Positions 36,511-45,648 of a stretch of DNA of 64,000 nucleotides are shown one piece after another. Made by a program: the position numbers and the translations under genes. Positions within the stretch are counted from its first letter, which is position 1. The number at the start of each line of letters is the position of its first letter. Source of the stretch: Melittangium boletus DSM 14713. Lineage in GTDB: Bacteria; Myxococcota; Myxococcia; Myxococcales; Myxococcaceae. The notes beneath the pieces are model-generated. The model was not told the DNA's origin. It made no database searches and worked only from the letters and a program-made list of their open reading frames with translations. The DNA lies in the NCBI RefSeq assembly GCF_002305855.1, contig NZ_CP022163.1, positions 3,162,292-3,226,291 of the forward strand, read 5' to 3'.

Positions 36511-37365
36511 CTGGCCCGACTTCTCCCGTGGTTTCCGCCCTTCCTGCTGCTCATGGGGACGACGGCGGCAGCGCAGCCCCAGTCCCTTGTTCGCGAGCGC
36601 CAGGAGCGCCAGGTGGTGGCCCCTGGCGGCCCTAGCGAACCAGTGCCAGAGGTGCGGGTGGCCACCCACATCGCCACCACGCTGGTTTTCAATGCCCCCA
36701 TCGACAAAGCCTCGGTGGAGGTGGAGGGGCGGGCCACGCGCTTCCGGCTCGTGGACGTGGGCGAGCGAATCGTCTTCCTCGAGCCGCTCGTGCCTCCGGG
36801 AGAGGGAGAGCGCCTGGGCCTGCGGGTGCGCTACAAGGACGGCGCGTCGCCAGCTTCCGCCACCTTCGCGCTCGTCTCCCACCCGTCGGCGGTGGACACC
36901 CGGGTGGATGTCGTGCGCAGCCACCGCTCGCCGGAGGTGTTGGAGGCGGCGCTGGCCCAGTGCGAGGCGGGCGGACCCGCCAGCCTCGTGCTGTCCGGCC
37001 GACTCGGCGTGGGCGGTGTCGGGGCCCGGCGCATCCAAATTGTCGAGGGTGTCCAGGCGGGCTTGCAGCTGCAGAAAGGCACCGGGTTTCGGGCGGACTC
37101 GTGGGCGATGGTGTCCGTCCGCGTGCACAACCTCCCCGGCCAGCAGCCCTGGACGGCGGGCGAAGCGCGGCTCACCCGGGCGGACGGCACGCCGGTGAAG
37201 GTGCTCTCCGTCCGCATGGACAGGGCGCGGCTCGCCGCGGGCGAAACGGGGTGGGTGGTGGTGGAAACGGAGCCCCCCTCCTGGGCCAGAGACGAGGTGT
37301 TTCGCGTCGAGTTGGGCGAGAAGGGCGGCGAGCGACGCCTTGTCATCGGTAAGGCGGTCCTCTAG
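36511..37365 (+). CDS. DUF2381 (TIGR02268, myxobacterial paralogous) exported protein
   Basis: 284 residues with a signal peptide (LPWFPPFLLLMGTTAAAQP). The body has the pattern of the myxobacterial DUF2381 family: ERQVVAPGGPSEPVPEVRVA, DVGERIVFLEPLVPPGEGER, MVSVRVHNLPGQQPW and the final ERRLVIGKAVL. The best start is a rare CTG at 36511, with a perfect AGGAGG exactly 8 bases upstream; the next in-frame ATG (36553) would delete most of the signal. It lies 2 bases before the kinase gene, an arrangement common in this family. Function unknown. Confidence 0.82.
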   Translation: MARLLPWFPPFLLLMGTTAAAQPQSLVRERQERQVVAPGGPSEPVPEVRVATHIATTLVFNAPIDKASVEVEGRATRFRLVDVGERIVFLEPLVPPGEGERLGLRVRYKDGASPASATFALVSHPSAVDTRVDVVRSHRSPEVLEAALAQCEAGGPASLVLSGRLGVGGVGARRIQIVEGVQAGLQLQKGTGFRADSWAMVSVRVHNLPGQQPWTAGEARLTRADGTPVKVLSVRMDRARLAAGETGWVVVETEPPSWARDEVFRVELGEKGGERRLVIGKAVL

Positions 37366-37367
37366 GT

Positions 37368-39155
37368 ATGCGCCCCATGACGGACGCCCTGCACCCGGAC
37401 CATCTCCAGCCCGGCGATAGGGTGGGGCCCTGGCACATCCTCCAGGTGCTGGGCCAGGGAGGGTCGGCCCGCGTCTTCAAGGTGGAGCGCGACGGCCACC
37501 CCTACTCCATGAAGATGGCGCTGCGCCCCCTCTCCGACGCCCCGGAGGAGCTCTCCGACGAGGAGCACGTGGAGGCGGAGCACACCTACCGGAGACTGGC
37601 GCGCGAGGCGGCGGCCCTCTTCACCTACGCCACGCACCCCAACCTGCTGCGCGTGCACGCGGTGGACTTCTGGCCCAACCCCACCAAGGGATACTCCTTC
37701 CTCATCACCGACTTCATCGACGGGGACAACTGGCACCAGTGGCGCTGGCGCAAACCGGCCCATGCGGGCCGGCTGGTGGACACCTTCTCGGGCGTGGTGC
37801 GCACCGTGGGCGCGCTGCATGAGCGCGGCGTGTACCACCGGGACTTGAAGGCGGAAAACATCCTCATCCGCCGTGCGGACGGACGGCCCTTTCTCATCGA
37901 CTTCGGCACCGTGCGTCTGCCCGGGGCCCTCACCCAGACGTTGGGCCTGCCCGAGGGCGTACTGCACCTGGTGCCACCCGAACTCGTGGCCTACACGCGC
38001 TCGGAGGCGTGGAAGCGAGGTGTTCCTTTTCAGGGGGGCGTGTCCGCCGACCTGTATGCGCTGGGCGTGTTGCTCTACCAGGCCCTCACGGACGCGCACC
38101 CCTTCAGCCCGGAACTGCCGGACAAGGAGTTGCTGGCCGCCATCGCCGACACGCCTCCCACGCCGCCGCACCTCCTCAACGCCCTGGCGCCGCGCTCCCT
38201 GAGCGACATCGCCATGCGCCTGCTGGAGAAGCAGCCCGAGGCGCGCTACCCCGACACCGGGGCGCTGCTCCAGGCCTTGGAGGAGGCCGCCGACAAGGAG
38301 CGGCACACCCCGGCTTGGAAGAAGCCCCTGACGGAGCCCGACCCCGAAGCCTTCGAGGCGTCGACGGAGCAGGACGTCTCGCCCACCCGGGACACGTCCT
38401 CCAACGAGGAGGAGCCCCCTTCGGGGAGTGCTCCCTTGGCGGAGAGCGGCGCGCGGGAGCCGACGCCCCGCCTGCTGCGCGGCAGGTGGCTCATCGCCTT
38501 GTTGGCGGTACTCCTTCTTCTCCTCGCCATCGGGCCGCTCTTTCGAGTTGCATCTCTGTCCTCTCCCGTGGCGGAGCCTGACGCTTCCGCCCCCACCTCA
38601 CGAGGAAACCCGCCCGTGCACCCCACCCAGTCCCCGGACTCCGCTTCTTCCTCTCGTGGCACCTCGCGCTCGAGTGTTCTCGCCGCCTGGCTCTGCGCCG
38701 CCACCACATTGGGCTGTGCGGCGGCGCAGGTGCATCCCAAGCCGGCACGGTGCCCCACGGAAGCCACCGATGCCATGTTCAAGGAGCTGAAGCTCACCAC
38801 GGGCAGTCTTTTGCGCGCCCTCGTGGACGTCAAGCAACCGGGAACTCAATGGCAGGTGGGGCTCTATCGGGAAGGCGCCGTCATCGGCCGCGTCACGGAG
38901 GGTGAGGGGCTGTTGACGGAGGGGACGCTGTTGTACGGCGAATTGTGGACGGGCCCTGGGCTGACAGACGAATTCGGCGAGGCCGCCGTCACCGGTCGCT
39001 ACACGACGGCCCTCCTGGCGGACGGCAGGAAGTACCCGGTGTGCATTGCCCTGGGTGGCCCGGAAGCGCGCATGCCACGTCAGCCAGGCGATAAGTCCGG
39101 CACCGTCCAGCTCCCGCGAGACGCTCCAGTGAATGCCGTCTGGAATTGGCGGTGA
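37368..39155 (+). CDS. Receptor-like Ser/Thr protein kinase with exported C-terminal domain
   Basis: 595 residues. The kinase domain (about 20-300) looks active: GQGGSARVFKVERDG loop, YSMKMAL with the beta-3 Lys, YHRDLKAENILI and LIDFGTVRLPG. A disordered acidic linker precedes a membrane helix (LIALLAVLLLLLAIGPLF, about 380-397). The outer part begins with a second hydrophobic stretch (SSVLAAWLCAATTLGCAAA) and a beta-rich sensor-like domain (WQVGLYREGAVIGRVTEG). Partners: DUF2381 gene upstream and a TPR-like gene 100 bases downstream. Confidence 0.9.
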   Translation: MRPMTDALHPDHLQPGDRVGPWHILQVLGQGGSARVFKVERDGHPYSMKMALRPLSDAPEELSDEEHVEAEHTYRRLAREAAALFTYATHPNLLRVHAVDFWPNPTKGYSFLITDFIDGDNWHQWRWRKPAHAGRLVDTFSGVVRTVGALHERGVYHRDLKAENILIRRADGRPFLIDFGTVRLPGALTQTLGLPEGVLHLVPPELVAYTRSEAWKRGVPFQGGVSADLYALGVLLYQALTDAHPFSPELPDKELLAAIADTPPTPPHLLNALAPRSLSDIAMRLLEKQPEARYPDTGALLQALEEAADKERHTPAWKKPLTEPDPEAFEASTEQDVSPTRDTSSNEEEPPSGSAPLAESGAREPTPRLLRGRWLIALLAVLLLLLAIGPLFRVASLSSPVAEPDASAPTSRGNPPVHPTQSPDSASSSRGTSRSSVLAAWLCAATTLGCAAAQVHPKPARCPTEATDAMFKELKLTTGSLLRALVDVKQPGTQWQVGLYREGAVIGRVTEGEGLLTEGTLLYGELWTGPGLTDEFGEAAVTGRYTTALLADGRKYPVCIALGGPEARMPRQPGDKSGTVQLPRDAPVNAVWNWR

Positions 39156-39255
39156 GGCTATTGACCGTACACCGACCCGTTTTGTTGCCTGGCCTCCTGC
39201 AAGACGAAATCGCAGGAACATCAGCGGCTCCTGGAGAAGAACCAGGTGGCTCACC

Positions 39256-39762
39256 ATGCATATGACGCCAGAAGAGTTACGGAGTCGTTTGCAAGCAGCG
39301 AAGCAGTTGCAAGCGGGCAGTGCGCGGCGAATCCAGGCGCACCGGGAACTGGCGGAGCAGTGTCCCGCGTGCGTACCCAACCTCCTATCCCTGAGCAGAT
39401 CGTTGTTGCTCGATCGCCAGGACACCGGCGCGCAAGAACGATTCGACGAGGGAGAGCAGGCCCTCCGCTTGGCCGTTGAGTCTTCCGGTGAAGATGCCTC
39501 GGCGCTCGTCGAACTCGCCCACTTCCTCGACGTTGTCCGGGACTCTCCCGAGGAAGCGGAACCGCTGTTCGCGGAGGCAGCCCAGCGGGCCAGCAAACTG
39601 TTGGAGGAGGCCTGGGCGGGTTGGATTGGAGTGCTGAGCCAGCAGGAGAAGTTCGACGCCGCGCTTGAACTCTCGAGCCGCGCCCAGCGCGTCTTCCCCG
39701 ACTCAGAACTCATCGCCGAAGCCACCGCTCTCGTCAGGCAAAGCGCGGCCCGAGAAGAATGA
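39256..39762 (+). CDS. TPR-like helical protein
   Basis: 168 residues from MHMTPEELRS, with AGGTGG upstream. All-helical and rich in Ala/Glu/Leu with repeated helix-turn-helix spacing (FDEGEQALRLAV, AEPLFAEAAQRA, FDAALELSSRAQRVFPDSEL), like a short tetratricopeptide protein. It follows the kinase gene on the same strand and may be a substrate or adaptor in that unit. A strong hairpin lies after the stop. No enzymatic motif. Confidence 0.65.
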   Translation: MHMTPEELRSRLQAAKQLQAGSARRIQAHRELAEQCPACVPNLLSLSRSLLLDRQDTGAQERFDEGEQALRLAVESSGEDASALVELAHFLDVVRDSPEEAEPLFAEAAQRASKLLEEAWAGWIGVLSQQEKFDAALELSSRAQRVFPDSELIAEATALVRQSAAREE

Positions 39763-39826
39763 CCCACAAGCCCATCGCGCTGGGCGTGGTCGGCAAGGCG
39801 CCCACTCCCGCGCATCGTCCACGACA

Positions 39827-39862
39827 CCTCCCCCGCGCGGAAAGCGGCTCGCGCGGGGGAGG
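39827..39862. terminator. Strong bidirectional hairpin terminator
   Basis: A 13-bp perfect stem, CCTCCCCCGCGCG with CGCGCGGGGGAGG, and a 10-base loop between the TPR-like gene (ends 39762) and the RiPP precursor gene arriving from the right (ends 39888). Confidence 0.75.
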
Positions 39863-39887
39863 CGCGGGGGAACGCGTCGTGCTGGCC

Positions 39888-40127
39888 TCAGCGGAGGCCG
39901 CTATTGCTGCTGCTGCCGCCACTGCTATCGCCGTTGTCGTTTTCGCAGGCGCCGGCGAGCACGGAGCAGATGATGGAGTCGCCACAGATGATCAATATCG
40001 AGAACACACAGATGATGCCCGCGGAATCACCGTTGCCTCCCGCGACCTGACTCAGGCTCGCATCCGAGAGATTCACCAGGGTTTCCTTGTGGAGGCGGAG
40101 CTTCTTACCAGCCTTGTCACTGCTCAT
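39888..40127 (-). CDS. RiPP precursor peptide 1 (class I lanthipeptide-like leader)
   Basis: 79 residues. The leader KKLRLHKETLVNLSDASLSQ ends in VAGG, the K-L-x-L-x-K-E-T and V-A-G-G pattern used for class I lanthipeptide-like precursors. The core (NGDSAGIICVFSILIICGDS, then IICSVLAGACENDN) has four Cys and several Ser, so thioether rings or disulfides are possible, and an extra Gly/Ser tail follows. Its sequence matches precursor 2 almost throughout leader and core. No LanB, LanC, LanM, YcaO, rSAM or transporter gene is in the window. A possible TAATAC -10 lies about 75 bases upstream. Prediction rests on pattern only. Confidence 0.72.
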   Translation of the reverse strand: MSSDKAGKKLRLHKETLVNLSDASLSQVAGGNGDSAGIICVFSILIICGDSIICSVLAGACENDNGDSSGGSSSNSGLR

Positions 40128-40272
40128 GGGCACGACCGTCCTGTTGGGGGGGCCGTCTGGATTGACGGTGCTCCACACAGTGGGTCCGCCCATTCAGGTC
40201 CTGTATTACCTCACGGGGATGTGGACCTGTGCTTCCCACCCCGCCCTCATCTTCGGGCGACTTGGATGTCCG

Positions 40273-40292
40273 GAGGAAGGCATGCCTTCCTC
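40273..40292. terminator. 20-bp perfect palindrome after RiPP precursor 2
   Basis: GAGGAAGGCATGCCTTCCTC forms an 8-bp stem with a 4-base loop and lies 6 bases past the precursor 2 stop on the minus strand. It may end or attenuate the transcript between the two precursors; a regulator site is the alternative. Confidence 0.45.
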
Positions 40293-40298
40293 GGAAGC

Positions 40299-40499
40299 TC
40301 ACCCGCTGTTGTCGTTATCGCAGGAGCCCGCCAGGATGGAACAGATGATGGAGTCACCACAAAGGAGGAGGGAGTAAAGGCAGATGATGCCGCCGGAATC
40401 CCCGTTGCCGCCCGCCACCCGGCTCAGGCTCTCCTCGGAAAGCTGACGGATCGTCTCCTTGTGGAGACGCAGCTTCTGCTGATTCCTGTCGTTCCTCAT
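40299..40499 (-). CDS. RiPP precursor peptide 2 (class I lanthipeptide-like leader)
   Basis: 66 residues, ATG at 40499 after an AGGGGGC site 8 bases upstream. Leader QQKLRLHKETIRQLSEESLS then RVAGG; core NGDSGGIICLYSLLLCGDSI followed by ICSILAGSCDNDNSG. Compared with precursor 1, the Cys positions, GDS, IIC and LAG-x-C-x-ND-N are kept while the hydrophobic positions vary (LYSLLL against VFSILII), the usual mark of a precursor family under selection on its core. The open frame upstream of this ATG is Arg-rich and not coding. Confidence 0.75.
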   Translation of the reverse strand: MRNDRNQQKLRLHKETIRQLSEESLSRVAGGNGDSGGIICLYSLLLCGDSIICSILAGSCDNDNSG

Positions 40500-40870
40500 G
40501 ATGGCAAGCCCCCTGTCGGGCCGTCGACGGTGACGGTGACAAGAACAGTACAGTATGGCCTTGAACACCCTCCATCGTATCGAAGGGAGGGCAATCGTCG
40601 GATTCTGGCGCCTTTTCCCTCCGTCCCGGAGTGAAGAAGACCCCACACGCCGAGACCTGTTTCCCGTGCCGGACCCACCACCCCGCCTCCCTGGGCAACG
40701 CCGCGCCGCATGGGCGCGAGGGTCTGGCTTTCTTCTATTCCACAAACATCACCCCGGAAGCCCTCGAGCATTATCAACTAGCCGATAGACCCACACCTTC
40801 CTCGCGAAACGGCCGCTGTCCCCATCGGGCCAGTGCCACATTGATCGGCTCTCGCCAGGAGAGTGTTCAG
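40500..40870. other. Divergent intergenic region between RiPP precursor 2 and the Mo-oxidase operon
   Basis: 371 bases without a convincing ORF. It contains a less GC-rich stretch (40535-40580) with the ACAGTACAGTATGG sequence just upstream of precursor 2, and an AGGAG site (40858) before the oxidase start. I see no clear sigma70 pair on either strand. Confidence 0.4.
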
Positions 40871-41385
<515 letters not shown>

Positions 41386-41389
<4 letters not shown>

Positions 41390-42381
41390 ACCGATTCACT
41401 CTCGAAAGGGCAGAAAACGTCTCTGGCGCCGTGGAAGCCGCCGTGAGCACCCCCGCCGCCCAGTTCATCGCGGGCGGCACCAACCTGGTGGACCTCATCA
41501 AGGAGAACGTCGCCCGGCCGGAGCGGTTGATCGACGTGACCCGGCTGCCGCTGAACAAGATCGAGAACACGCCTGGAGGAGGGTTGAGCATCGGCGCGCT
41601 CGTCACCAACGCCGACGCCGCCTACAACGAACACGTGGAGCGGCGCTATCCGCTGCTGGCCAAGGCCATCCTCGCGGGCGCGTCGGCCCAGTTGCGCAAC
41701 ATGGCCACCACGGGTGGCAATCTCCTGCAGCGCACACGCTGCTACTACTTCTATGACACGGGCACGCCCTGCAACAAACGCGAGCCCGGCGCGGGCTGCG
41801 GCGCGCTCAAGGGATACAACCGCATCCACGCCATTCTCGGCGCGAGCGAGCAATGCATCGCCACCCACCCCTCGGACATGTGCGTGGCCATGGCGGCGCT
41901 CGGCGCCATCATCCACATGACGGGCCCCAAGGGGCAGCGCACCCTCCCCATCGCGGACTTCCATCGCCTGCCAGGGGACACCCCCCACCTGGACACGAAC
42001 ATCCAGCCCGGTGAACTCATCACCGCGGTGGAGCTGCCTCCCGAGGACTTCACCCGCCACCATGCCTATCTCAAGCTGCGCGACCGTCAGTCCTATGCCT
42101 TCGCGCTCGTATCCGTCGCCGCCGCGCTCGACCTGGACGGCACGACCATCCGCGAGGCCCGGATCGCGCTCGGAGGCGTGGCCCACAAGCCCTGGCGGGA
42201 CACCGAGGCGGAAGCCCTGCTGAGGGGCAAACCCGCCACACTGGAGAACTTCCAACCCGTGGCGGACGCCCTCCTGCGCGAGGCCAAGGGCTTTGGTCAC
42301 AACACCTTCAAAATCGAGCTGGCCCGGCGCGCCATCGTACGCGCCCTCGCCCAGGCCGCCGGACTGGAGCACACCCCATGA
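41386..42381 (+). CDS. FAD-binding subunit of the oxidoreductase (PaoB-like, extra 4Fe-4S)
   Basis: 331 residues of the CO dehydrogenase M-subunit fold. FAD pyrophosphate contacts lie in [20 protein letters not shown] and [16 protein letters not shown]. The insert with four conserved Cys ([20 protein letters not shown], then CGALKGYNR and [12 protein letters not shown]) is the extra [4Fe-4S] site known from E. coli PaoB, which places this in the PaoABC branch rather than ordinary xanthine dehydrogenase. ATGA overlap on both sides. Confidence 0.92.
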
Positions 42382-44609
42382 CGACCTCCTCCAAGCCCAT
42401 CGGCCAGCCCATCTCCCGCGTGGAGGGGCGCCTCAAGGTGACAGGACAGGCGAAGTACGCCGGTGAGTTCAACAAGCCCGGCCTCCTCTACGGCATGGTC
42501 GTGTCGAGCACCATCGCCAAGGGCCGCATCAAGTCCATCGACACATCCGCCGCGCTCGCCGTCCCGGGCGTCCTGCACGTCTTCACCCATGAGAACCGGC
42601 CGAGCACCGCCTGGTTCGACCGCAACTACAAGGATGATGACGCCCCCGCCGGGTCACCCTTCCGGCCGCTCGACGGCGCCGACATCATCTACAGCGGCCA
42701 GCCCATCGCGCTCGTCGTCGCCGAGACGTTCGAGCTCGCGCGCCACGCCGCCTCGCTCGTGCGCGTGGAATACAAGACCCAGGAGCACGAGACGGACCTG
42801 CGCGCCCGCCAGCACAAGGGCCATGAGCCCGCTCCCGGCAAGGGCGGCTACCAGCCTCCGCCCAAGCCCCGGGGCCAGGCGGACAAGGCGCTGAGCAAGG
42901 CCTCCGTCCAGGTCGACGCGGAGTACTCCTCGCCCGTCGAGCACCACAATCCCATGGAGCCCCACGCCTCCACGGTCATCTACGAGGACGACGGCACGCT
43001 CACCCTCTACGACAAGACCCAGGGCGTGATGAACAGCCAGCAGTACGTGGCGAAGATCTTCAAGCTCGGCGAGAACGAGGTGCGCGTGCGCTCGCCCTTC
43101 GTGGGCGGAGCCTTTGGCTCGGGATTGCGGCCGCAATACCAGCTCTTCCTCGCCGTCATGGCCGCGCGTGAACTCAAGCGCTCCGTGCGCGTGACCCTCA
43201 CCCGCCAGCAGATGTTCACCTTCGGCCACCGCCCGCAGACGATTCAACGCGTGGCGCTCGGCGCGCGGGAGGACGGCACGCTCGAATCCGTCGTCCACGA
43301 GGCCTTCGCCGAGACATCACGCTTCGAGGATTACTGCGAGGTGGTGGTCAACTGGTCGGGCCAGCTCTACGCGTGCGACAACGTGCGGCTGGAGTACAAG
43401 GTGGTGCCGCTGGACCAGTACACGCCCGTGGACATGCGCGCGCCCGGCGCGGTGCTCGGCCTCTACGCGCTGGAGTCCGCCATGGACGAACTCGCCCACG
43501 AGTTGGGCATGTGTCCGGTGGCCTTGCGGCTCAAGAACTACGCCGAGAAGGATCCCAACACGGGCAGGCCCTTCTCCAGCAAGGAACTCAAGGCGTGTTA
43601 CAGCCAGGGCGCCGAGCGCTTCGGTTGGTCCAAGCGCAACGCCACCCCGCGCTCGATGCGCGACGGCAAGCACCTGGTCGGCTGGGGAATGGCCACCGGC
43701 TCCTGGGACGCGATGCAACAACCGGCCAGTGCCCGGGCCGTGCTGAGCATCGATGGCACGCTCACCGTGAGCAGCGCCACGTCGGACATTGGCACCGGCA
43801 CCTACACGGCCATGACGCAGATCGCCGCGGACACGCTCGGCGTGCCCTTGGAGGCGGTGACGTTCAAGCTCGGCGACTCCTCGCTGCCCATGTCTCCCCT
43901 GGAGGGCGGCTCCTGGACGGTGTCCTCGGTCGGCTCGGCGGTGAAGCAGGCGTGCGAGAAGCTGCGCGAGCAGGTGTTCAAGTGGGCGCGCAAGCTGGAG
44001 AAGTCTCCGCTCGCCGAGACGGAGCTGAACGAGGTGACCTTCGCCGGGGGACGCGTCTTCTTCACGGAGGATCCGTCGCGCGGGGTGTCCATCACCCAGG
44101 CCATGAGGCACGCGGGCGTGCTCCACCTGGAGGAGGTGGTGACGTCCCTGCCCAATCCCGTGCAGAAGACATACACGATGTCCACGCACTCGGCGGTGTT
44201 CGTGGAGGTGAAGGTCGACGAGGAACTGGGCGTGATGAAGGTGACGCGCGTGGTGAGCGCCATCGCGGGCGGACGCATCATCAATCCCAAGACGGCGCGC
44301 AGCCAGATCATCGGCGGCGTCGTCTGGGGCATCAGCATGGCCCTGCACGAGGAGACGGCCGTGGACCCGAACCTCGGCCGGTTCATGAATCACAACCTGG
44401 CCGAGTACCACGTGCCGGTGCACGCGGATGTGCACGACATCGAGGTCATCTTCGTCGACGAGGAGGACACGATCGTCAATCCGCTCGGCGCCAAGGGACT
44501 GGGAGAGATTGGCATCGTCGGAGTCGCGGCGGCCGTCGCCAACGCCATCTTCCACGCGACGGGCAAACGCGTGCGCGACCTGCCCATCACCCTCGACAAG
44601 CTGCTGTAG
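42378..44609 (+). CDS. Molybdopterin-binding catalytic subunit (PaoC-like)
   Basis: 743 residues. The xanthine oxidase large-subunit landmarks are present: [39 protein letters not shown], the [20 protein letters not shown] contact block, [17 protein letters not shown], and the catalytic Glu in [17 protein letters not shown]. It oxidises aldehydes (aromatic in E. coli PaoABC) using Mo-cytosine dinucleotide. The chaperone gene (paoD-like/mocA) that normally loads this cofactor is not adjacent. Confidence 0.93.
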   Translation: MTTSSKPIGQPISRVEGRLKVTGQAKYAGEFNKPGLLYGMVVSSTIAKGRIKSIDTSAALAVPGVLHVFTHENRPSTAWFDRNYKDDDAPAGSPFRPLDGADIIYSGQPIALVVAETFELARHAASLVRVEYKTQEHETDLRARQHKGHEPAPGKGGYQPPPKPRGQADKALSKASVQVDAEYSSPVEHHNPMEPHASTVIYEDDGTLTLYDKTQGVMNSQQYVAKIFKLGENEVRVRSPFVGGAFGSGLRPQYQLFLAVMAARELKRSVRVTLTRQQMFTFGHRPQTIQRVALGAREDGTLESVVHEAFAETSRFEDYCEVVVNWSGQLYACDNVRLEYKVVPLDQYTPVDMRAPGAVLGLYALESAMDELAHELGMCPVALRLKNYAEKDPNTGRPFSSKELKACYSQGAERFGWSKRNATPRSMRDGKHLVGWGMATGSWDAMQQPASARAVLSIDGTLTVSSATSDIGTGTYTAMTQIAADTLGVPLEAVTFKLGDSSLPMSPLEGGSWTVSSVGSAVKQACEKLREQVFKWARKLEKSPLAETELNEVTFAGGRVFFTEDPSRGVSITQAMRHAGVLHLEEVVTSLPNPVQKTYTMSTHSAVFVEVKVDEELGVMKVTRVVSAIAGGRIINPKTARSQIIGGVVWGISMALHEETAVDPNLGRFMNHNLAEYHVPVHADVHDIEVIFVDEEDTIVNPLGAKGLGEIGIVGVAAAVANAIFHATGKRVRDLPITLDKLL

Positions 44610-44644
44610 CGGGGAAGGGAAAGAGCGCGCGGTTCGGCTCTCGC

Positions 44645-44674
44645 TTGACGGACCACACGCTCTTTTCGTGTAAT
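44645..44674 (+). promoter_or_regulatory. Sigma70-like promoter upstream of the truncated DUF3396 gene
   Basis: TTGACG, 18-base spacer, TGTAAT. Ten bases after the -10 a GAGGACAC site leads to an ATG (44684) of a 22-codon ORF that ends at 44752, probably the residue of the original gene start. The same TGTAAT -10 precedes the first SitA gene. Confidence 0.45.
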
Positions 44675-44796
44675 CGAGGACACATGCCTCGAAACACCAG
44701 GATGGAGTGCGGTGTCCATTCCGCTGGACGTCCTACGTCGATGCGCGAATGAAGCTGTTCGTCAGCCCTCGACGAGGTCTGCAATACACCAGGTGA

Positions 44797-45399
44797 GCCG
44801 ATGACCGCGCCCTTCCCTTCCGGCAGGCGCCGCCCAACCATGTCAGTGTTCTCACCGTCACGTTGCCAAAGGAATATCTGGAAGAGCATGGGCCAGGGTC
44901 CATGCGTGAACTGACCCTCGACATGGCGTCCAGACTCCCCTTCGCCTCAGGCCATGCGGGACTCGCACTGGACATTGCCCCCGAGTACATGGATCGACCC
45001 GAGGCCTTGCGTGCGCTGATCACCCGCCATCCCGGCTTCGACCTGCGTAACGCCACCATCCGTGACTTCATGAGTGCCCAGGTGGATGGGGTGCATTGGC
45101 TGAACTTCCTCGGGCAACCGGTACTCGGCACGCTGAATGGAGCCGCCGGCCTTCGTGCTCGGCTTCAATCCCCCAGCACCTCCGTTCAGGAGTTGGCCGG
45201 GGAACGAGCGCTCGTGACCTTGGGCCCGCGACCCGAGGCGGGGGATTTACTGTCAGGACAAACGCTTCCGGAGTACCGCGAGCTTGCTCAGGTGCTCGAA
45301 CCCAGCATGGAGCCCTTTGACCCGAGTTTCCTCTCCTGCATTGAGCCAGCGGACAACGAGGATGTGCTGCTCCGGTGGTGGAGACGCTTCCTCGATTGA
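44797..45399 (+). pseudogene. N-truncated DUF3396 (type VI immunity family) gene
   Basis: The frame opens after a TGA at 44794-44796 and reads PFRQAPPNHVSVLTVTLPKE then YLEEHGPGSMRELTLDMASR and LPFASGHAGLAL, continuing to VHWLNFLGQPVLG, VTLGPRPEAGD and RRFLD. This is the middle and end of DUF3396 proteins, which are about 100 residues longer at the N-terminus. A TTG at 44863 could still start a 178-residue product. The family contains immunity proteins of secreted toxins, and it lies directly before a SitA toxin gene. I judge it a broken copy. Confidence 0.65.
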
Positions 45400-45570
45400 A
45401 AGGCCGGAGTCGCCCACCGGGGCAACCGGTTCAGCGCGACCGCACCCCGCACCATTGCCCTCGGGGCTGTCGCGTTCTCCGCAGAGGCGCATGGGGGCGA
45501 GCGCGAGTAGTGCCACCCCCTACAGCGCAACCTACCCGACTATCTTCAGCACCTCACCTGCCCCAATGGC

Positions 45571-45599
45571 TTGACCTGGCATCAGCCCCTCTCTGTAAT
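45571..45599 (+). promoter_or_regulatory. Sigma70-type promoter of the first SitA toxin unit
   Basis: TTGACC, 17-base spacer, TGTAAT, 49 bases before the toxin ATG at 45649, which is itself preceded by GAGGAGG. One of the two best promoter matches in the window. Confidence 0.55.
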
Positions 45600-45648
45600 C
45601 GGCGGGTTTGGGCTTCCTGCTCGGGGGCTCGTCCGAGGAGGTACGGCA

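Noticed and set aside
35488..37365. A single 625-codon protein from the SIR2 region through DUF2381
   Set aside because: The first part is out of frame with the SIR2 gene, the middle is a truncated hydrolase, and DUF2381 has its own ribosome site and signal peptide.
39759..40634. Plus-strand frame of 291 codons over the RiPP genes
   Set aside because: It has no ribosome site and is antisense to two peptides that conserve a leader-core pattern; the minus-strand reading is much better supported.
44684..44752. 22-codon ORF after the promoter at 44645
   Set aside because: It has a fair ribosome site, but no conserved pattern was seen and it stops before the DUF3396 remnant; treated as debris rather than a gene or leader peptide.
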